Shown piece by piece: positions 7,509 to 15,256 of a stretch of 26,326 nucleotides of DNA. The position numbers and the translations under genes are program-made. How positions within the stretch are numbered: position 1 is the stretch's first letter; the number at the start of each line of letters is the position of its first letter. The notes under the pieces were generated by a model. That model did not search any database and was not told the DNA's origin. It was given only the letters and a program-made list of their open reading frames with translations. The stretch comes from Bacillota bacterium (GTDB lineage Bacteria > Bacillota > Clostridia > Acetivibrionales > DTU013): contig JAEYRB010000052.1 in assembly GCA_023409735.1 (NCBI GenBank), forward strand, positions 1 through 26,326, given 5' to 3'.

Positions 7509-8215
7509 ATGTGGAAAACATACCGGAGTATTTGGTTAATGAGCAGTTTGATGATCGCTATTTTGATGTGATTAGTGCAATAGATGAAGCACAGCAGATT
7601 TATTTCATAAATAATAACTTGATCGAGCGAATTACTGTGGCAAAAGAAGCGGGAAGCCAATTTGTTATCGGTGAAACAGGCTTTGGAGCGGGGCGCATCG
7701 TGGTATCGCTGATGGAATTCTTAAGGCTGAACGGTTTGAGGGACGTGTCTATTGAGTATAATACCGTTGAAATTTACCCTATGAGCTCAGACAGGATGGG
7801 ACAGATTCTTAGCGGCTTCAGAGAAAGAGTAGGGGCGGAGATTGACGCGCTTGAAGAAGCATACAGAGGTATTGATATCAATATCCCCGGATGGCATTCA
7901 ATGAAGCTGCAGCAATCCTTCGGAACCATTGAACTGAGACTTTGGATAGGAGAAGCGCTTGAAATGGTGAGTGCTCTGGATAAGCAGTGTGATGTATGGT
8001 TCCTGGATGGACACGGCCCCAAAAAGAATCCTTCTATATGGAGACCGGAGCTGCTGCAGGCAGTTGGCGGGAAAACAAAAGCAGGAGGCTCATGTTCCAC
8101 ATTTACTGTATCCGGTGCTGTAAGAACAGCCCTGACGGAAGCAGGGTTTACGCTGGAGCGCCTCCCCGGCTGCGGAGGAAAGAAACAGGTTCTCCACGGA
8201 GTAAAGCAGGGCTAA
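7502..8215 (+). CDS. MnmD-like tRNA U34 (mnm5s2U) methyltransferase
   Basis: SAM-dependent methyltransferase of the MnmC-N/MnmD type, acting on aminomethyl-2-thiouridine at the wobble base of some tRNAs. Motif I appears as IGETGFGAGR (family: GFGTG), the acidic cofactor strand as YNTVEIYP, the catalytic-loop signature as WFLDGHGPKKNPSIW (family: DxFxPxKNPxMW) and the closing motif as TFTVSGAVRTALTEAGF. At 237 residues it has no C-terminal oxidase domain, unlike enterobacterial MnmC. The ATG overlaps the CvfB stop region. It is placed with a 23S-directed helicase and an S1 protein, so this looks like a translation-machinery operon. The specific tRNA product is inferred. Confidence 0.85.
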   Translation: MVDVENIPEYLVNEQFDDRYFDVISAIDEAQQIYFINNNLIERITVAKEAGSQFVIGETGFGAGRIVVSLMEFLRLNGLRDVSIEYNTVEIYPMSSDRMGQILSGFRERVGAEIDALEEAYRGIDINIPGWHSMKLQQSFGTIELRLWIGEALEMVSALDKQCDVWFLDGHGPKKNPSIWRPELLQAVGGKTKAGGSCSTFTVSGAVRTALTEAGFTLERLPGCGGKKQVLHGVKQG

Positions 8216-8249
8216 AACGTATAAAATGATGATTTGGAAAGAAATCTTA

Positions 8250-8301
8250 AATGGCACGGTTGTAAAGGTGCATTTTTTTGTGCAGCAACAATCGTGCCAT
8301 T
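8250..8301. terminator. Long inverted repeat between convergent genes
   Basis: 14-bp arms AATGGCACGGTTGT and ACAATCGTGCCATT pair fully (one G-T), with an inner TGCA/TGCA stem and a T-rich loop. It sits 35 bases after the MnmD-like stop and 33 before the NudC end, so it may serve both as a terminator, although neither side has a clean T-tract. Confidence 0.5.
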
Positions 8302-8333
8302 GCAAGTTTTAATAGGAGAAATATATTTATATG

Positions 8334-9182
8334 TCAAATCCGATCCTTTCCTAGACGGAACTGCTCTATCATCTCTGAGGTCAGGCTGATGTCATTTTCC
8401 CGCACAGGCAGATCCTTGCGCTCCATCCAGAAGCCTTCACTCAGTTCACCTCGGTCGAGGGTAATGGTAGGATTGTCATCCAGGTCACAGTAGAAACCTA
8501 CCAGCAGCGTATCGGTGAAGCTCCACGGCTGGCTGCGGTAGTATCGCAGGTTTTTGACGCGAAGACCAACCTCCTCCATGACCTCCCGCTTTGCACTATC
8601 CTCCAGTGTTTCGCCAATTTCTACAAAGCCTGCGACGAGCGAGTAGCCCTTGTATGGTCTACCGGCATAGCGGGTCAGCAGCAGCCTTTCGCCGTCACGT
8701 ACTGCTACGATTACTGCCGGGCAGATCTTTGGGTATTCCGTAAGATTGCAATTAGGGCAAACCATGGCACGCTCGGTCTTGCTCGGTTCCATTGGTGTGC
8801 CGCAGCATCCGCAAAAGCTGCGGTTGCGGTACCAACGTTCCAACTGGGAACCGGTTATGGCGGCAAAAGCTGTCTCCCTCGGGTGTACAGATCGAAGCTG
8901 GAACGAGGTGCACAGCACCAGTCCACTACCCTCATGGAGCACTGTGCTGCGTACCAGAAAATAGTTGCTTTCGTCCACGCTGAAAAGATGGCGGGCATCC
9001 TTCATAGCTTCCGAAGGCAGCTCAAAGAAGTGGGGCACCGCCCACATGTCACCTTCTCGGCGTAGCAGAATGCTGCCATTCTCATAATATAGTGCGTAAT
9101 CTTCCGAAGTGGCCTCTAAAAGTTGATAGGCACGGTCATACACATGTGGTTCTATCTCTTGTATCATAATATCCTTCCTCAC
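8334..9182 (-). CDS. nudC: NAD+ / NADH pyrophosphatase (NudC)
   Basis: Nudix hydrolase cleaving NAD(H) to NMN(H) and AMP; family members also remove NAD caps from RNA. It has the NudC architecture: an N-terminal domain, a four-cysteine zinc ribbon (FCGCCGTPM and CPNC), and a Nudix box with the pattern GFVEIGETLEDSAKREVMEE followed by VGL, fitting Gx5Ex7REUxEExGU. After the box, SQPWSFTDTLLVGF corresponds to the SQPWPFPxS signature that marks NudC, with PFPxS weakened to SFTDT. Length (282) is normal. AAGGA precedes ATG 9182, and a good sigma-A promoter is found upstream. It is a single-gene unit converging on the tRNA methyltransferase operon. Confidence 0.93.
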   Translation of the reverse strand: MRKDIMIQEIEPHVYDRAYQLLEATSEDYALYYENGSILLRREGDMWAVPHFFELPSEAMKDARHLFSVDESNYFLVRSTVLHEGSGLVLCTSFQLRSVHPRETAFAAITGSQLERWYRNRSFCGCCGTPMEPSKTERAMVCPNCNLTEYPKICPAVIVAVRDGERLLLTRYAGRPYKGYSLVAGFVEIGETLEDSAKREVMEEVGLRVKNLRYYRSQPWSFTDTLLVGFYCDLDDNPTITLDRGELSEGFWMERKDLPVRENDISLTSEMIEQFRLGKDRI

Positions 9183-9197
9183 TTTTTTGCTTGTTCA

Positions 9198-9226
9198 ATT
9201 ATACGTTTTCCGTCCCGTTTGTGCAA
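9198..9226 (-). promoter_or_regulatory. Sigma-A promoter for nudC
   Basis: On the minus strand: TTGCAC (9226-9221), 17-base spacer, TATAAT (9203-9198). The -10 box is 16-21 bases ahead of the ATG, so the leader is very short. Confidence 0.7.
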
Positions 9227-9291
9227 CTGAAAGGTTGATGTGGATGGAAGGTGAGTTGAATTCTAAGCGGTAAGTGAGAAGAAACAATGGT

Positions 9292-9714
9292 CTAATGTAA
9301 AATGCTTAAAACCTTGACCTTTGTTTTTGCAGTTCTTTCGTTCGAGAGCACATACGCTTTCTTAATATTATAATCCTCATTTCTCACAAAGATGTTTAAT
9401 GCGCTGTGGACTGTATAGTCCTTTCCGGACTTAACTTCAATGGGAATCAGCTTGGTGTCATTCAGGTGGACGAATCAATATGGAAGCATTTGACGGATGA
9501 TGAAAATGGAGAAATCGATACATCTGCAGGGGCAAACTGGAAGCTTATTATGCAAGATTGTAGGAATAAAGACCTGATTTACAAGTTATCGCAAATTCCA
9601 TTCCAGATAGTTATATACTACTTCGACAGATAGTGAACGCCCATCACTTTTAAGGAACTTTACAATTGCATTTGCAGAAAAGGTTTTTCCGACATTCTCG
9701 ATTACATATCTCAT
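9292..9714 (-). pseudogene. Decayed DUF4143-type ATP-binding protein
   Basis: Two pieces on the minus strand recall the C-terminal DUF4143 part of a widespread family of AAA-type ATP-binding proteins. Piece one (9714-9586) reads RYVIENVGKTFSANAIVKFL then SLSVEVVYNYLEW and stops. Piece two (about 9470-9292) reads IPIEVKSGKDYTVHSALN, NEDYNIKKAYVLSNE and ends at TAG 9292-9294. The roughly 115 bases between them do not continue the family, and the ATPase domain is absent. The gene is truncated and frame-broken. A perfect terminator sits immediately upstream on the minus strand, at 9724-9757. Confidence 0.7.
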
Positions 9715-9723
9715 TGTTCTGTT

Positions 9724-9757
9724 AAATAAATCACTTGTTTAAGTGATTTATTTTTTT
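9724..9757. terminator. Perfect intrinsic terminator hairpin
   Basis: AAATAAATCACTT-GTTT-AAGTGATTTATTT: 13-bp perfect stem with a T-tract to 9757 on the plus strand. No plus-strand gene ends upstream. It lies at the truncated edge of the DUF4143 relic. Confidence 0.75.
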
Positions 9758-9870
9758 AATATTGAAGCTTTGATGGGGCATACTTTATTTATGGAAGACC
9801 GGAAAAATGATAAGGGTGGCGACAATAAAAACAGAGCTCAATAATAAACAATAAAATGGAGGAGTAACCA

Positions 9871-10443
9871 ATGGAAAAAGGAATTGAGGAAGAACAGAAG
9901 AAGAGCGGGAATTGTTACGCCGGGACAAAGACTGAAAAAAATCTGGCCGAGGCCATAGGCGGTGAGAGTCGGGCCCGCAGTAAGTACACATACTTTGCAA
10001 ACATTGCTGCTCGCGAGGGCTATGAACAGATTTCTGAGCTGTTCCTGCAAACTGCTCGCAATGAGCAGGAGCACGCACGTCTCTGGATGGAGGAGCTGGG
10101 TCTTCTTCACTCAACTGCCGAAAACCTGTTGGATGCCGCTGAGGGAGAGAACTATGAGTGGACAGATATGTATGACCGTATGGCAAGGGAAGCTGATGAG
10201 GAGGGCTTCATTAAATTAGCTGCCCGTTTTCGTCTTGTGGCGGCTATTGAGAAGACTCACGAGGAGCGATATAGAGCTCTTCTTAAAAATGTTGAGATGC
10301 AGCAGGTCTTTGAAAAGGGCGAGGCAACTATGTGGGAATGCCGCATTTGCGGACATTTGGTCATGGGTAAAAAGGCTCCTAAGGTCTGTCCTGTATGTGG
10401 GTATTCGCAGAGCTACTTTGAAGTCAGAAAAGTTAACTACTGA
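9871..10443 (+). CDS. Rubrerythrin (peroxide-reducing diiron protein)
   Basis: Cytoplasmic peroxidase of anaerobes that reduces hydrogen peroxide with electrons passed through a rubredoxin domain. The ferritin-like four-helix part (residues about 20-150) carries the diiron ligands: Glu in NLAEAIGGE, ExxH in NEQEHARLW, Glu in READEEGF and ExxH in EKTHEERYRAL. The C-terminal rubredoxin-like domain has two CxxC pairs (CRICGH and CPVCGY) for the FeS4 site. 190 residues is normal length. ATG follows GGAGGAG. It is monocistronic, closed by its own terminator. It marks an anaerobe exposed to occasional oxidative stress; a PerR-like site was not identified in front of it. Confidence 0.95.
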   Translation: MEKGIEEEQKKSGNCYAGTKTEKNLAEAIGGESRARSKYTYFANIAAREGYEQISELFLQTARNEQEHARLWMEELGLLHSTAENLLDAAEGENYEWTDMYDRMAREADEEGFIKLAARFRLVAAIEKTHEERYRALLKNVEMQQVFEKGEATMWECRICGHLVMGKKAPKVCPVCGYSQSYFEVRKVNY

Positions 10444-10464
10444 TCATATTGCAAAGTAAAGAGA

Positions 10465-10496
10465 AGAGCTTGTGATACATTGACAGGCTCTTTTTT
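10465..10496 (+). terminator. Intrinsic terminator of the rubrerythrin gene
   Basis: AGAGCTTGT/ACAGGCTCT stem (9 bp, one G-T) with a 9-base loop, followed by TTTTT. Confidence 0.85.
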
Positions 10497-10574
10497 ATTG
10501 AGCTGCCTGAAGAGCTGCAGCAAATAGTTTTTTACATACATGTAGACATAACCATTTATGCATTGACTATACAA

Positions 10575-10773
10575 AAGTATAACAAAAAGCTTGAAGAAGA
10601 GGTCGCAAGAAAACGCAGCACGTACTTAAGATGCATGACAATCTGATAATGAGCATGGCTGACATGGTTGAAGGACGAGATCCCAATACAGGCTGTCATA
10701 TTAAACGAACAAGCTCGGTTGTGAACATGTTCCCCCGTAAGCTGGCAGATGAATCCTATGCCACAACGTTTTA
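10575..10773 (+). pseudogene. Fragment of an HD-GYP / response-regulator gene
   Basis: A coiled-coil-like stretch YNKKLEEEVARK in one frame continues in another as KMHDNLIMSMADMVEGRDPN and TGCHIKRTSSVVN, which is the start of the HD-GYP domain (family form: MADMVESRDxNTGGHVKRT). A frameshift separates the two parts near 10628. The HD catalytic residues and GYP motif are not reached, because a TAG closes the frame at 10771-10773. Intact members hydrolyse cyclic di-GMP; this remnant cannot. No start codon or ribosome binding site is visible. Confidence 0.7.
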
Positions 10774-10824
10774 GTGTGGTGCACGGAGCTGCTTCTAAAT
10801 GTGTTGGTGGAGTTCGAAGGTACT

Positions 10825-12672
10825 TTAGATTGTAACTCCCTCGAACTGGCTATTGTAAAGCTTAGCGTAGAAGCCATTCATGGCAAGGAGAGCTTCGTGA
10901 GTTCCTTTTTCTATGATATGGCCGTCCTTCATAACGAGTATCACATTCGCTTCGCGTATTGTAGAAAGCCGGTGTGCAACAATGAAGCTTGTACGCCCCT
11001 TCATCATATGAGCAAACGCATTCTGGATCAGGATCTCAGTACGGGTATCTATGCTGGAGGTTGCTTCATCTAGTATAAGCATCGGCGGAAGGGATAACAT
11101 AACGCGCGCGATGCAGAGCAGCTGTTTCTGCCCTTGGCTGATATTGTTTCCATCTTCATCAATTACAGTATCATAGCCATGTGGAAGACGCATAATAAAA
11201 CTGTGAGCATGAGCTGCTTTTGCGGCTGAGATAACCTCTTCACGGGTCGCATCAGGCATTCCGTATGCAATGTTCTCAAGGACTGTGCCTGCCTTAAGCC
11301 ATGTATCCTGAAGCACCATGCCGTAGCTTTGACGAAGACTGTTTCTTGTGATATTCCTGATGTCTGTACCAGACACTGATATGCTGCCGAAATCCACATC
11401 ATAAAAGCGCATAAGAAGATTTATTATCGTAGTTTTACCGCAGCCTGTCGGACCGACGATTGCGACACGCTGTCCCGAGCGGACAGAGAGGTTAAAATCA
11501 TGTATCAGCTCGCGGTCAGGGACATACCTGAAGGAAACGTTGTTTATCTCAACATTGCCATTTACACTAATAGCGTTGACCGAAGGTCTACAGCAAAAAG
11601 ACGAGTGGGGCTCGATGCCCCCGAGGCTTTTATACTCCTGTGTCAGAACTCTTGCATCAGGAGCGTCGGGCGTTTGATCCTTTGCGTCCAGAAACTCATA
11701 TATACGTGCGGCACAGGCGATAGCATTCTGCATTTCAGCCACGACACCTGAAATCTCGTTAAACGGCTTTGTGTACTGGTTTGCGTATGTTAAAAAGATA
11801 CTCAGCTCACCAATAGATATGCCGCCTCTTATAGCAGCAAGGGAACCGGCAAGAGCAACCCCCGCATATACCACGTTGTTTACAAAACGTGTTGAAGGGT
11901 TTGTTATGCTGGAATAGAAGATTGCTTTCAAGCTCACTTCACTGAGCCGGTCGTTGGTCTTATCAAAATCCTTCAGGTTTTCATACTCATGTCCAAACGC
12001 TTGAACTACTCTGACTCCCTCTAAACGTTCGTTAATAAGAGCTGTCTGAGCGCCCCGAGCAGCGGTTTGTTCGCTGAAATAATGGAAGCTCTTTTTTGCA
12101 ATGAATGCCGCTACGACTAAGCTGAGCGGTGTGACGCAGATTACCACCAGTGCGATGGGAAGGTTGACTGCTATCATGAATACAAGTGTACCAAGGATCG
12201 CCAAAATACCGGGAAAGAACTGTGTAAAGCTCATCAGTAATCCGTCAGAAAAAAGATCAACATCTGCCACCACCCGACTCAAAAGGTCGCCGGTAGGATG
12301 CGAGTCCAGATAGCTCAGCGGAAGCACCTGAACCTTGCGAATTGCTGCGTCGCGAAGATCACGGCTGATGTGATAGGTAATGTGGTTGTTGCATATGCCC
12401 GAAAGCCACTGTCCTAGGGCTGCGGCCAATGCAGCGATGGCAATCTTCACTATTACACTGCTGACAGCTGCGAAGTCTACCCTCCCTATGCCGATCATAT
12501 AATCGATCGCATTTCCGGCCAGAATCGGGATATACAGCTGTCCAATGACGGAGAGTGCTGCGGTTAATATACTGAATATAACAAAGATGGTATATGGCGA
12601 AATCTGCCGGAGTACACGGGTGAAGGTATCACGCTGCTGCTGTTTATTTATTTTATTTGATGGTTTTTCCAT
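10825..12672 (-). CDS. ABC exporter half-transporter, catalytic subunit (with in-frame repeat insertion)
   Basis: Membrane-spanning half (about residues 30-330, six predicted helices) fused to an ATPase domain: an exporter of the MdlB/YheH type forming a heterodimer with the adjacent gene. ATPase motifs: Walker A GPTGCGKT, signature ISQGQ instead of LSGGQ, Walker B LILDEATSSID with the catalytic Glu, and switch His in VAHR. Between the membrane part (AARIYEFLDAKDQ) and the first ATPase strand (GNVEINNVSF), residues about 347-369 (EYKSLGGIEPHSSFCCRPSV) are encoded by copy 3 of the dispersed element; relatives have only a short linker here. The insertion keeps the frame. The start overlaps the upstream stop (TAATG). 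The substrate is unknown. Confidence 0.93.
   Translation of the reverse strand: MEKPSNKINKQQQRDTFTRVLRQISPYTIFVIFSILTAALSVIGQLYIPILAGNAIDYMIGIGRVDFAAVSSVIVKIAIAALAAALGQWLSGICNNHITYHISRDLRDAAIRKVQVLPLSYLDSHPTGDLLSRVVADVDLFSDGLLMSFTQFFPGILAILGTLVFMIAVNLPIALVVICVTPLSLVVAAFIAKKSFHYFSEQTAARGAQTALINERLEGVRVVQAFGHEYENLKDFDKTNDRLSEVSLKAIFYSSITNPSTRFVNNVVYAGVALAGSLAAIRGGISIGELSIFLTYANQYTKPFNEISGVVAEMQNAIACAARIYEFLDAKDQTPDAPDARVLTQEYKSLGGIEPHSSFCCRPSVNAISVNGNVEINNVSFRYVPDRELIHDFNLSVRSGQRVAIVGPTGCGKTTIINLLMRFYDVDFGSISVSGTDIRNITRNSLRQSYGMVLQDTWLKAGTVLENIAYGMPDATREEVISAAKAAHAHSFIMRLPHGYDTVIDEDGNNISQGQKQLLCIARVMLSLPPMLILDEATSSIDTRTEILIQNAFAHMMKGRTSFIVAHRLSTIREANVILVMKDGHIIEKGTHEALLAMNGFYAKLYNSQFEGVTI
11566..11633 (+). 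repeat. Dispersed structured element, copy 3, inside the ABC exporter gene
   Basis: Reads ACTAATAGCGTTGACC, loop GAA, GGTC, TACAGCAAAAAGACGAG, tip GGGGC-TCGAT-GCCCC, then CGAGGCTTTTAT. Relative to copies 1-2, paired bases have changed together (GACC/GGTC for GCCC/GGGC). The host gene runs on the opposite strand and stays open through the element. Confidence 0.9.
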
Positions 12673-14399
12673 TAAGCTTCACCCGCTTTCTGAAACTGGC
12701 TATCGTAGATATCTTTGTATACCTGGCAGTTTTGCAATAGTTCTTCGTGTCTGCCCCTGCCCACAAGTCTTCCCTCATCCAGTACGAGTATTTGGTCGGC
12801 ATGACTAATGCTGTTGGCACGCTGGCTGACAATAAACACTGTCATGTCGCCCGGCAGCGAGGCCAAAGCCTTGCGCAATGCCGCATCCGTAGCATAATCC
12901 AGTGCACTTGCCGAGTCATCAAATATTAGTATTTGCGGATCGGTGACCAGTGAACGTGCAATGGATAGACGCTGTTTTTGTCCGCCGGAAAAGTTTCTTC
13001 CGCTTTGCTCCACCTGCTCATCAAGACCCTTTGGTTTCCCCTTGACGATCTCAGCTGCTTGAGCTGCATAGAGCGCTTGCCACAGCTCATCGTCGGAAGC
13101 ATCCTTTTTGCCCCAGGTGAGATTGCTGCGAATAGTCCCGGAAAAGAGCTGAGCCTTTTGCATAACAGTGCTGACACTGCTGCGAAGACTGTCCTTGTCA
13201 TATTCGCGAATATCATGTCCGAATATCTCTATAGTTCCTTCAGTGGCATCATAATACCGCGGCAGGAGACTTACCAGGCTTGTTTTACCGCTGCCTGTGC
13301 CGCCGATGATGCCTATTGTCTGGCCCTTCTTGGCGGTAAAGGATATATCGGAGAGGCTGGCTTCACCGGCACCGCTGTAGGCCAGGCTGACATGGTCGAA
13401 CCGGACTGCGTCATGGTCGGACTCCTTCTGAACTTTTTTGCTGCCGAAATGCATCTGCGGGCTCATAGCAAGGACTGCATCGATACGCTCCGCGCAGGCG
13501 GCGGCTTTCGTCATTTGGATGATCAGGTTGGCAAGCTTCACAAGCTCCAGCAGAATCTGGTTCATATAATTCACAAGTGCAATGACATTGCCCATTGCCA
13601 GCGTACCGATATTAACTTCTATGCTGCTGACCTTCAGAATCGCTACGATAGCTACATTTATTATTACGAATGTCAACGGATTCATCAGCGCGGAGATACG
13701 TCCGACACCAAGCTGACTTTTCATAAGCAGCGAATTAGCATCAGCAAAACGCTCTGTTTCATCTGCTTCGCGGCTAAATGCACGGACAACACGCACACCG
13801 GTCAGATTTTCACGCGTGATGCCGGTGATCTTATCAAGGCGGCTCTGGACGTTTTTGAAGTATGGAATTGTCTTTAGCATAATGCCAAATACGACAATGG
13901 AAAGCGCTGGAATAGTTATGACAAATATCAATCCAGCCTTCCTGCTTATAATGAACGCCATAACCATGGCGCCAACTACAACAAACGGCGAGCGGAGAAA
14001 TAGTCGCAGAAATAAATTGAGACCATTTTGAAGCTGGTTAACATCGCTCGTCATACGGGTTATGAGCGTGCCTGTGCCAAGTGAATCCGTATCACTGAAG
14101 CCCAGCGTCTGGATGCGGTCGAACAACGCGTGACGCACCTTGGCACATGCCCCAACGGCAGCCTTGGCAGAAAAATACTGAGCCGTAATGCTGCAGGCCA
14201 GCCCTATAACACCAAGCAGAATCATCAATCCACAGCGGCTGATAACATACCTGCTGTCACCTGAGGATATACCTTTGTTGATAATATCTGCCATGATGAA
14301 CGGAACCATCAGGTCAAACAGGGCCTCTAGCATTTTGAACAGCGGTGCAAGGATGCTCTCTTTCTTATGATGTTTAAGAAACCTTAACATTCGCTTCAT
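12672..14399 (-). CDS. ABC exporter half-transporter, degenerate-site subunit
   Basis: 575-residue half-transporter: membrane part in the first 310 residues (FMADIINKGIS, then TRMTSDVNQLQNGLN at the coupling region), then an ATPase domain with GGTGSGKT, FSGGQKQR, Walker B LIFDDSASALD and VSQR. The residue after the Walker B Asp is Asp instead of the catalytic Glu, and the switch residue is Gln instead of His. Its own nucleotide site is therefore expected to be weak, while the partner's is active, the known pattern of heterodimeric exporters such as TM287/288. It is first in a two-gene operon with a TAATG overlap, AGGAG before ATG and a clear promoter at 14454-14481. No MarR or TetR regulator is adjacent. 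Confidence 0.93.
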   Translation of the reverse strand: MKRMLRFLKHHKKESILAPLFKMLEALFDLMVPFIMADIINKGISSGDSRYVISRCGLMILLGVIGLACSITAQYFSAKAAVGACAKVRHALFDRIQTLGFSDTDSLGTGTLITRMTSDVNQLQNGLNLFLRLFLRSPFVVVGAMVMAFIISRKAGLIFVITIPALSIVVFGIMLKTIPYFKNVQSRLDKITGITRENLTGVRVVRAFSREADETERFADANSLLMKSQLGVGRISALMNPLTFVIINVAIVAILKVSSIEVNIGTLAMGNVIALVNYMNQILLELVKLANLIIQMTKAAACAERIDAVLAMSPQMHFGSKKVQKESDHDAVRFDHVSLAYSGAGEASLSDISFTAKKGQTIGIIGGTGSGKTSLVSLLPRYYDATEGTIEIFGHDIREYDKDSLRSSVSTVMQKAQLFSGTIRSNLTWGKKDASDDELWQALYAAQAAEIVKGKPKGLDEQVEQSGRNFSGGQKQRLSIARSLVTDPQILIFDDSASALDYATDAALRKALASLPGDMTVFIVSQRANSISHADQILVLDEGRLVGRGRHEELLQNCQVYKDIYDSQFQKAGEA

Positions 14400-14453
14400 T
14401 TTTTTGCTCCTGTATTCTTCGCTTTTGCGATTCTCAGTTGGTATTTCTTTAGT

Positions 14454-14481
14454 ATTCTACCACATTAAGATATATAGTCAA
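14454..14481 (-). promoter_or_regulatory. Sigma-A promoter of the ABC exporter operon
   Basis: Minus strand TTGACT (14481-14476), 16-base spacer, TAGAAT (14459-14454), about 55 bases ahead of the ATG at 14399. Confidence 0.65.
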
Positions 14482-14715
14482 TTTTTAATAATTTCCGGGC
14501 TATCATCAATATTCCACCGAAATATTATGCCGATACATAAGCTGTAGAAGGCAAACATAGCTTAATATGGATAAACAAATTTGCATATTAAGGTAATCTC
14601 TGAAAGCTAATTAGTCATGGCAAATGCTGAAAGCTGATTAAAACAGTAAAAGTTGAGAACTGGTAACCACGGTAAAAATAAGAATAAGGTAGTAGAGATA
14701 TGTAAAAAATGTAGT
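14482..14715. other. Intergenic stretch with a short direct repeat
   Basis: No ORF supported. Holds two copies of CTGAAAGCTRATTA (14600-14613 and 14627-14640), 27 bases apart, followed by A-rich sequence and then the terminator at 14716. A short non-coding transcript ending there is possible; no confident promoter was found. Confidence 0.3.
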
Positions 14716-14758
14716 TCGGCATTGTATGAACATTCAAGTTCTTCAGTGCCGATCTTTT
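14716..14758 (+). terminator. Orphan intrinsic terminator
   Basis: Outer stem TCGGCATTG/CAGTGCCGA (9 bp, one G-T), inner stem GAAC/GTTC, then TCTTTTT. It is oriented on the plus strand, yet no plus-strand gene lies upstream; the ABC operon upstream runs the other way. Confidence 0.7.
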
Positions 14759-14875
14759 TATGGCTTATTCTTATCTAAGGATAGTGTGATATAATTGTAG
14801 TCACAAGGTCGTGTAACAGTCAGAGCCTATGCTAGTGCGATTTTTAAGATAGATAAATTAATTGGTGGTGGGAAA

Positions 14876-15193
14876 ATGGTAGTCAAGTACAATAAGCTTG
14901 TTCGTGATCGAATTCCTGAAATAATCGAAGCCTCGGGTAAAGCGTGTGTTACAGAGATTTTATCGGATGAAGACTATCTCAGTATGGTGGATGCCAAGCT
15001 TGATGAAGAATTGGCGGAGTATCACAAGGATCAGAACCTTGAGGAGTTGGCTGATCTTTTGGAAGTTATCTATACGGCAGCTCGTGTTCGCGGCTGCTCA
15101 CCTGAAGAGCTTGAACAGGTGCGTGCTAAAAAGGCTGAGGAGCGCGGCGGCTTTTCAAAGAGAATTTATCTAAAAGAAGTAGTGGAGGGTTAG
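14876..15193 (+). CDS. MazG-like / PRA-PH-type nucleoside triphosphate pyrophosphohydrolase
   Basis: All-alpha NTP pyrophosphohydrolase of 105 residues. It starts VKYNKLVRDRIPEIIEASGK, the hallmark of the small stand-alone family related to phosphoribosyl-ATP pyrophosphohydrolase. The metal-binding acidic cluster is visible as KLDEELAEY and ELADLLEVIYTAA (ExxE and ExxD pattern), and it ends KKAEERGGFSKRIYL. Probable role: removing unwanted nucleotides; the substrate is unknown. No histidine-biosynthesis genes are near, so HisE is unlikely. GGTGGTGGG precedes the ATG. It lies 63 bases before the fucosidase gene on the same strand, and co-transcription is possible. Confidence 0.85.
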   Translation: MVVKYNKLVRDRIPEIIEASGKACVTEILSDEDYLSMVDAKLDEELAEYHKDQNLEELADLLEVIYTAARVRGCSPEELEQVRAKKAEERGGFSKRIYLKEVVEG

Positions 15194-15256
15194 CGATAAG
15201 CTGATTTTGAAAACAATAAGGTAATATCAATATTATGAAAGCGAGGGATTTATTCT

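Noticed and set aside
9406..9633. 75-codon plus-strand ORF
   Set aside because: Its two ends are antisense to clear pieces of the DUF4143 relic on the minus strand, and it has no ribosome binding site.
11566..11633. Simple terminator function for the dispersed element
   Set aside because: The hairpin followed by CTTTTATT looks like a terminator, but this copy lies inside a coding region and copies 1-2 are in an open frame; termination may still apply to the intergenic copies.
12978..13877. Long 299-codon plus-strand ORF
   Set aside because: It is wholly antisense to the well-supported ABC exporter gene and shows no domain.
10825..14399. Bacteriocin or lantibiotic export system
   Set aside because: No precursor peptide, peptidase domain or immunity gene is nearby; the pair fits a general heterodimeric multidrug-type exporter.
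14876..15193. HisE phosphoribosyl-ATP pyrophosphohydrolase
   Set aside because: The N-terminal KYNKLVRDRIP motif belongs to the stand-alone MazG-like group, and there are no histidine genes around.
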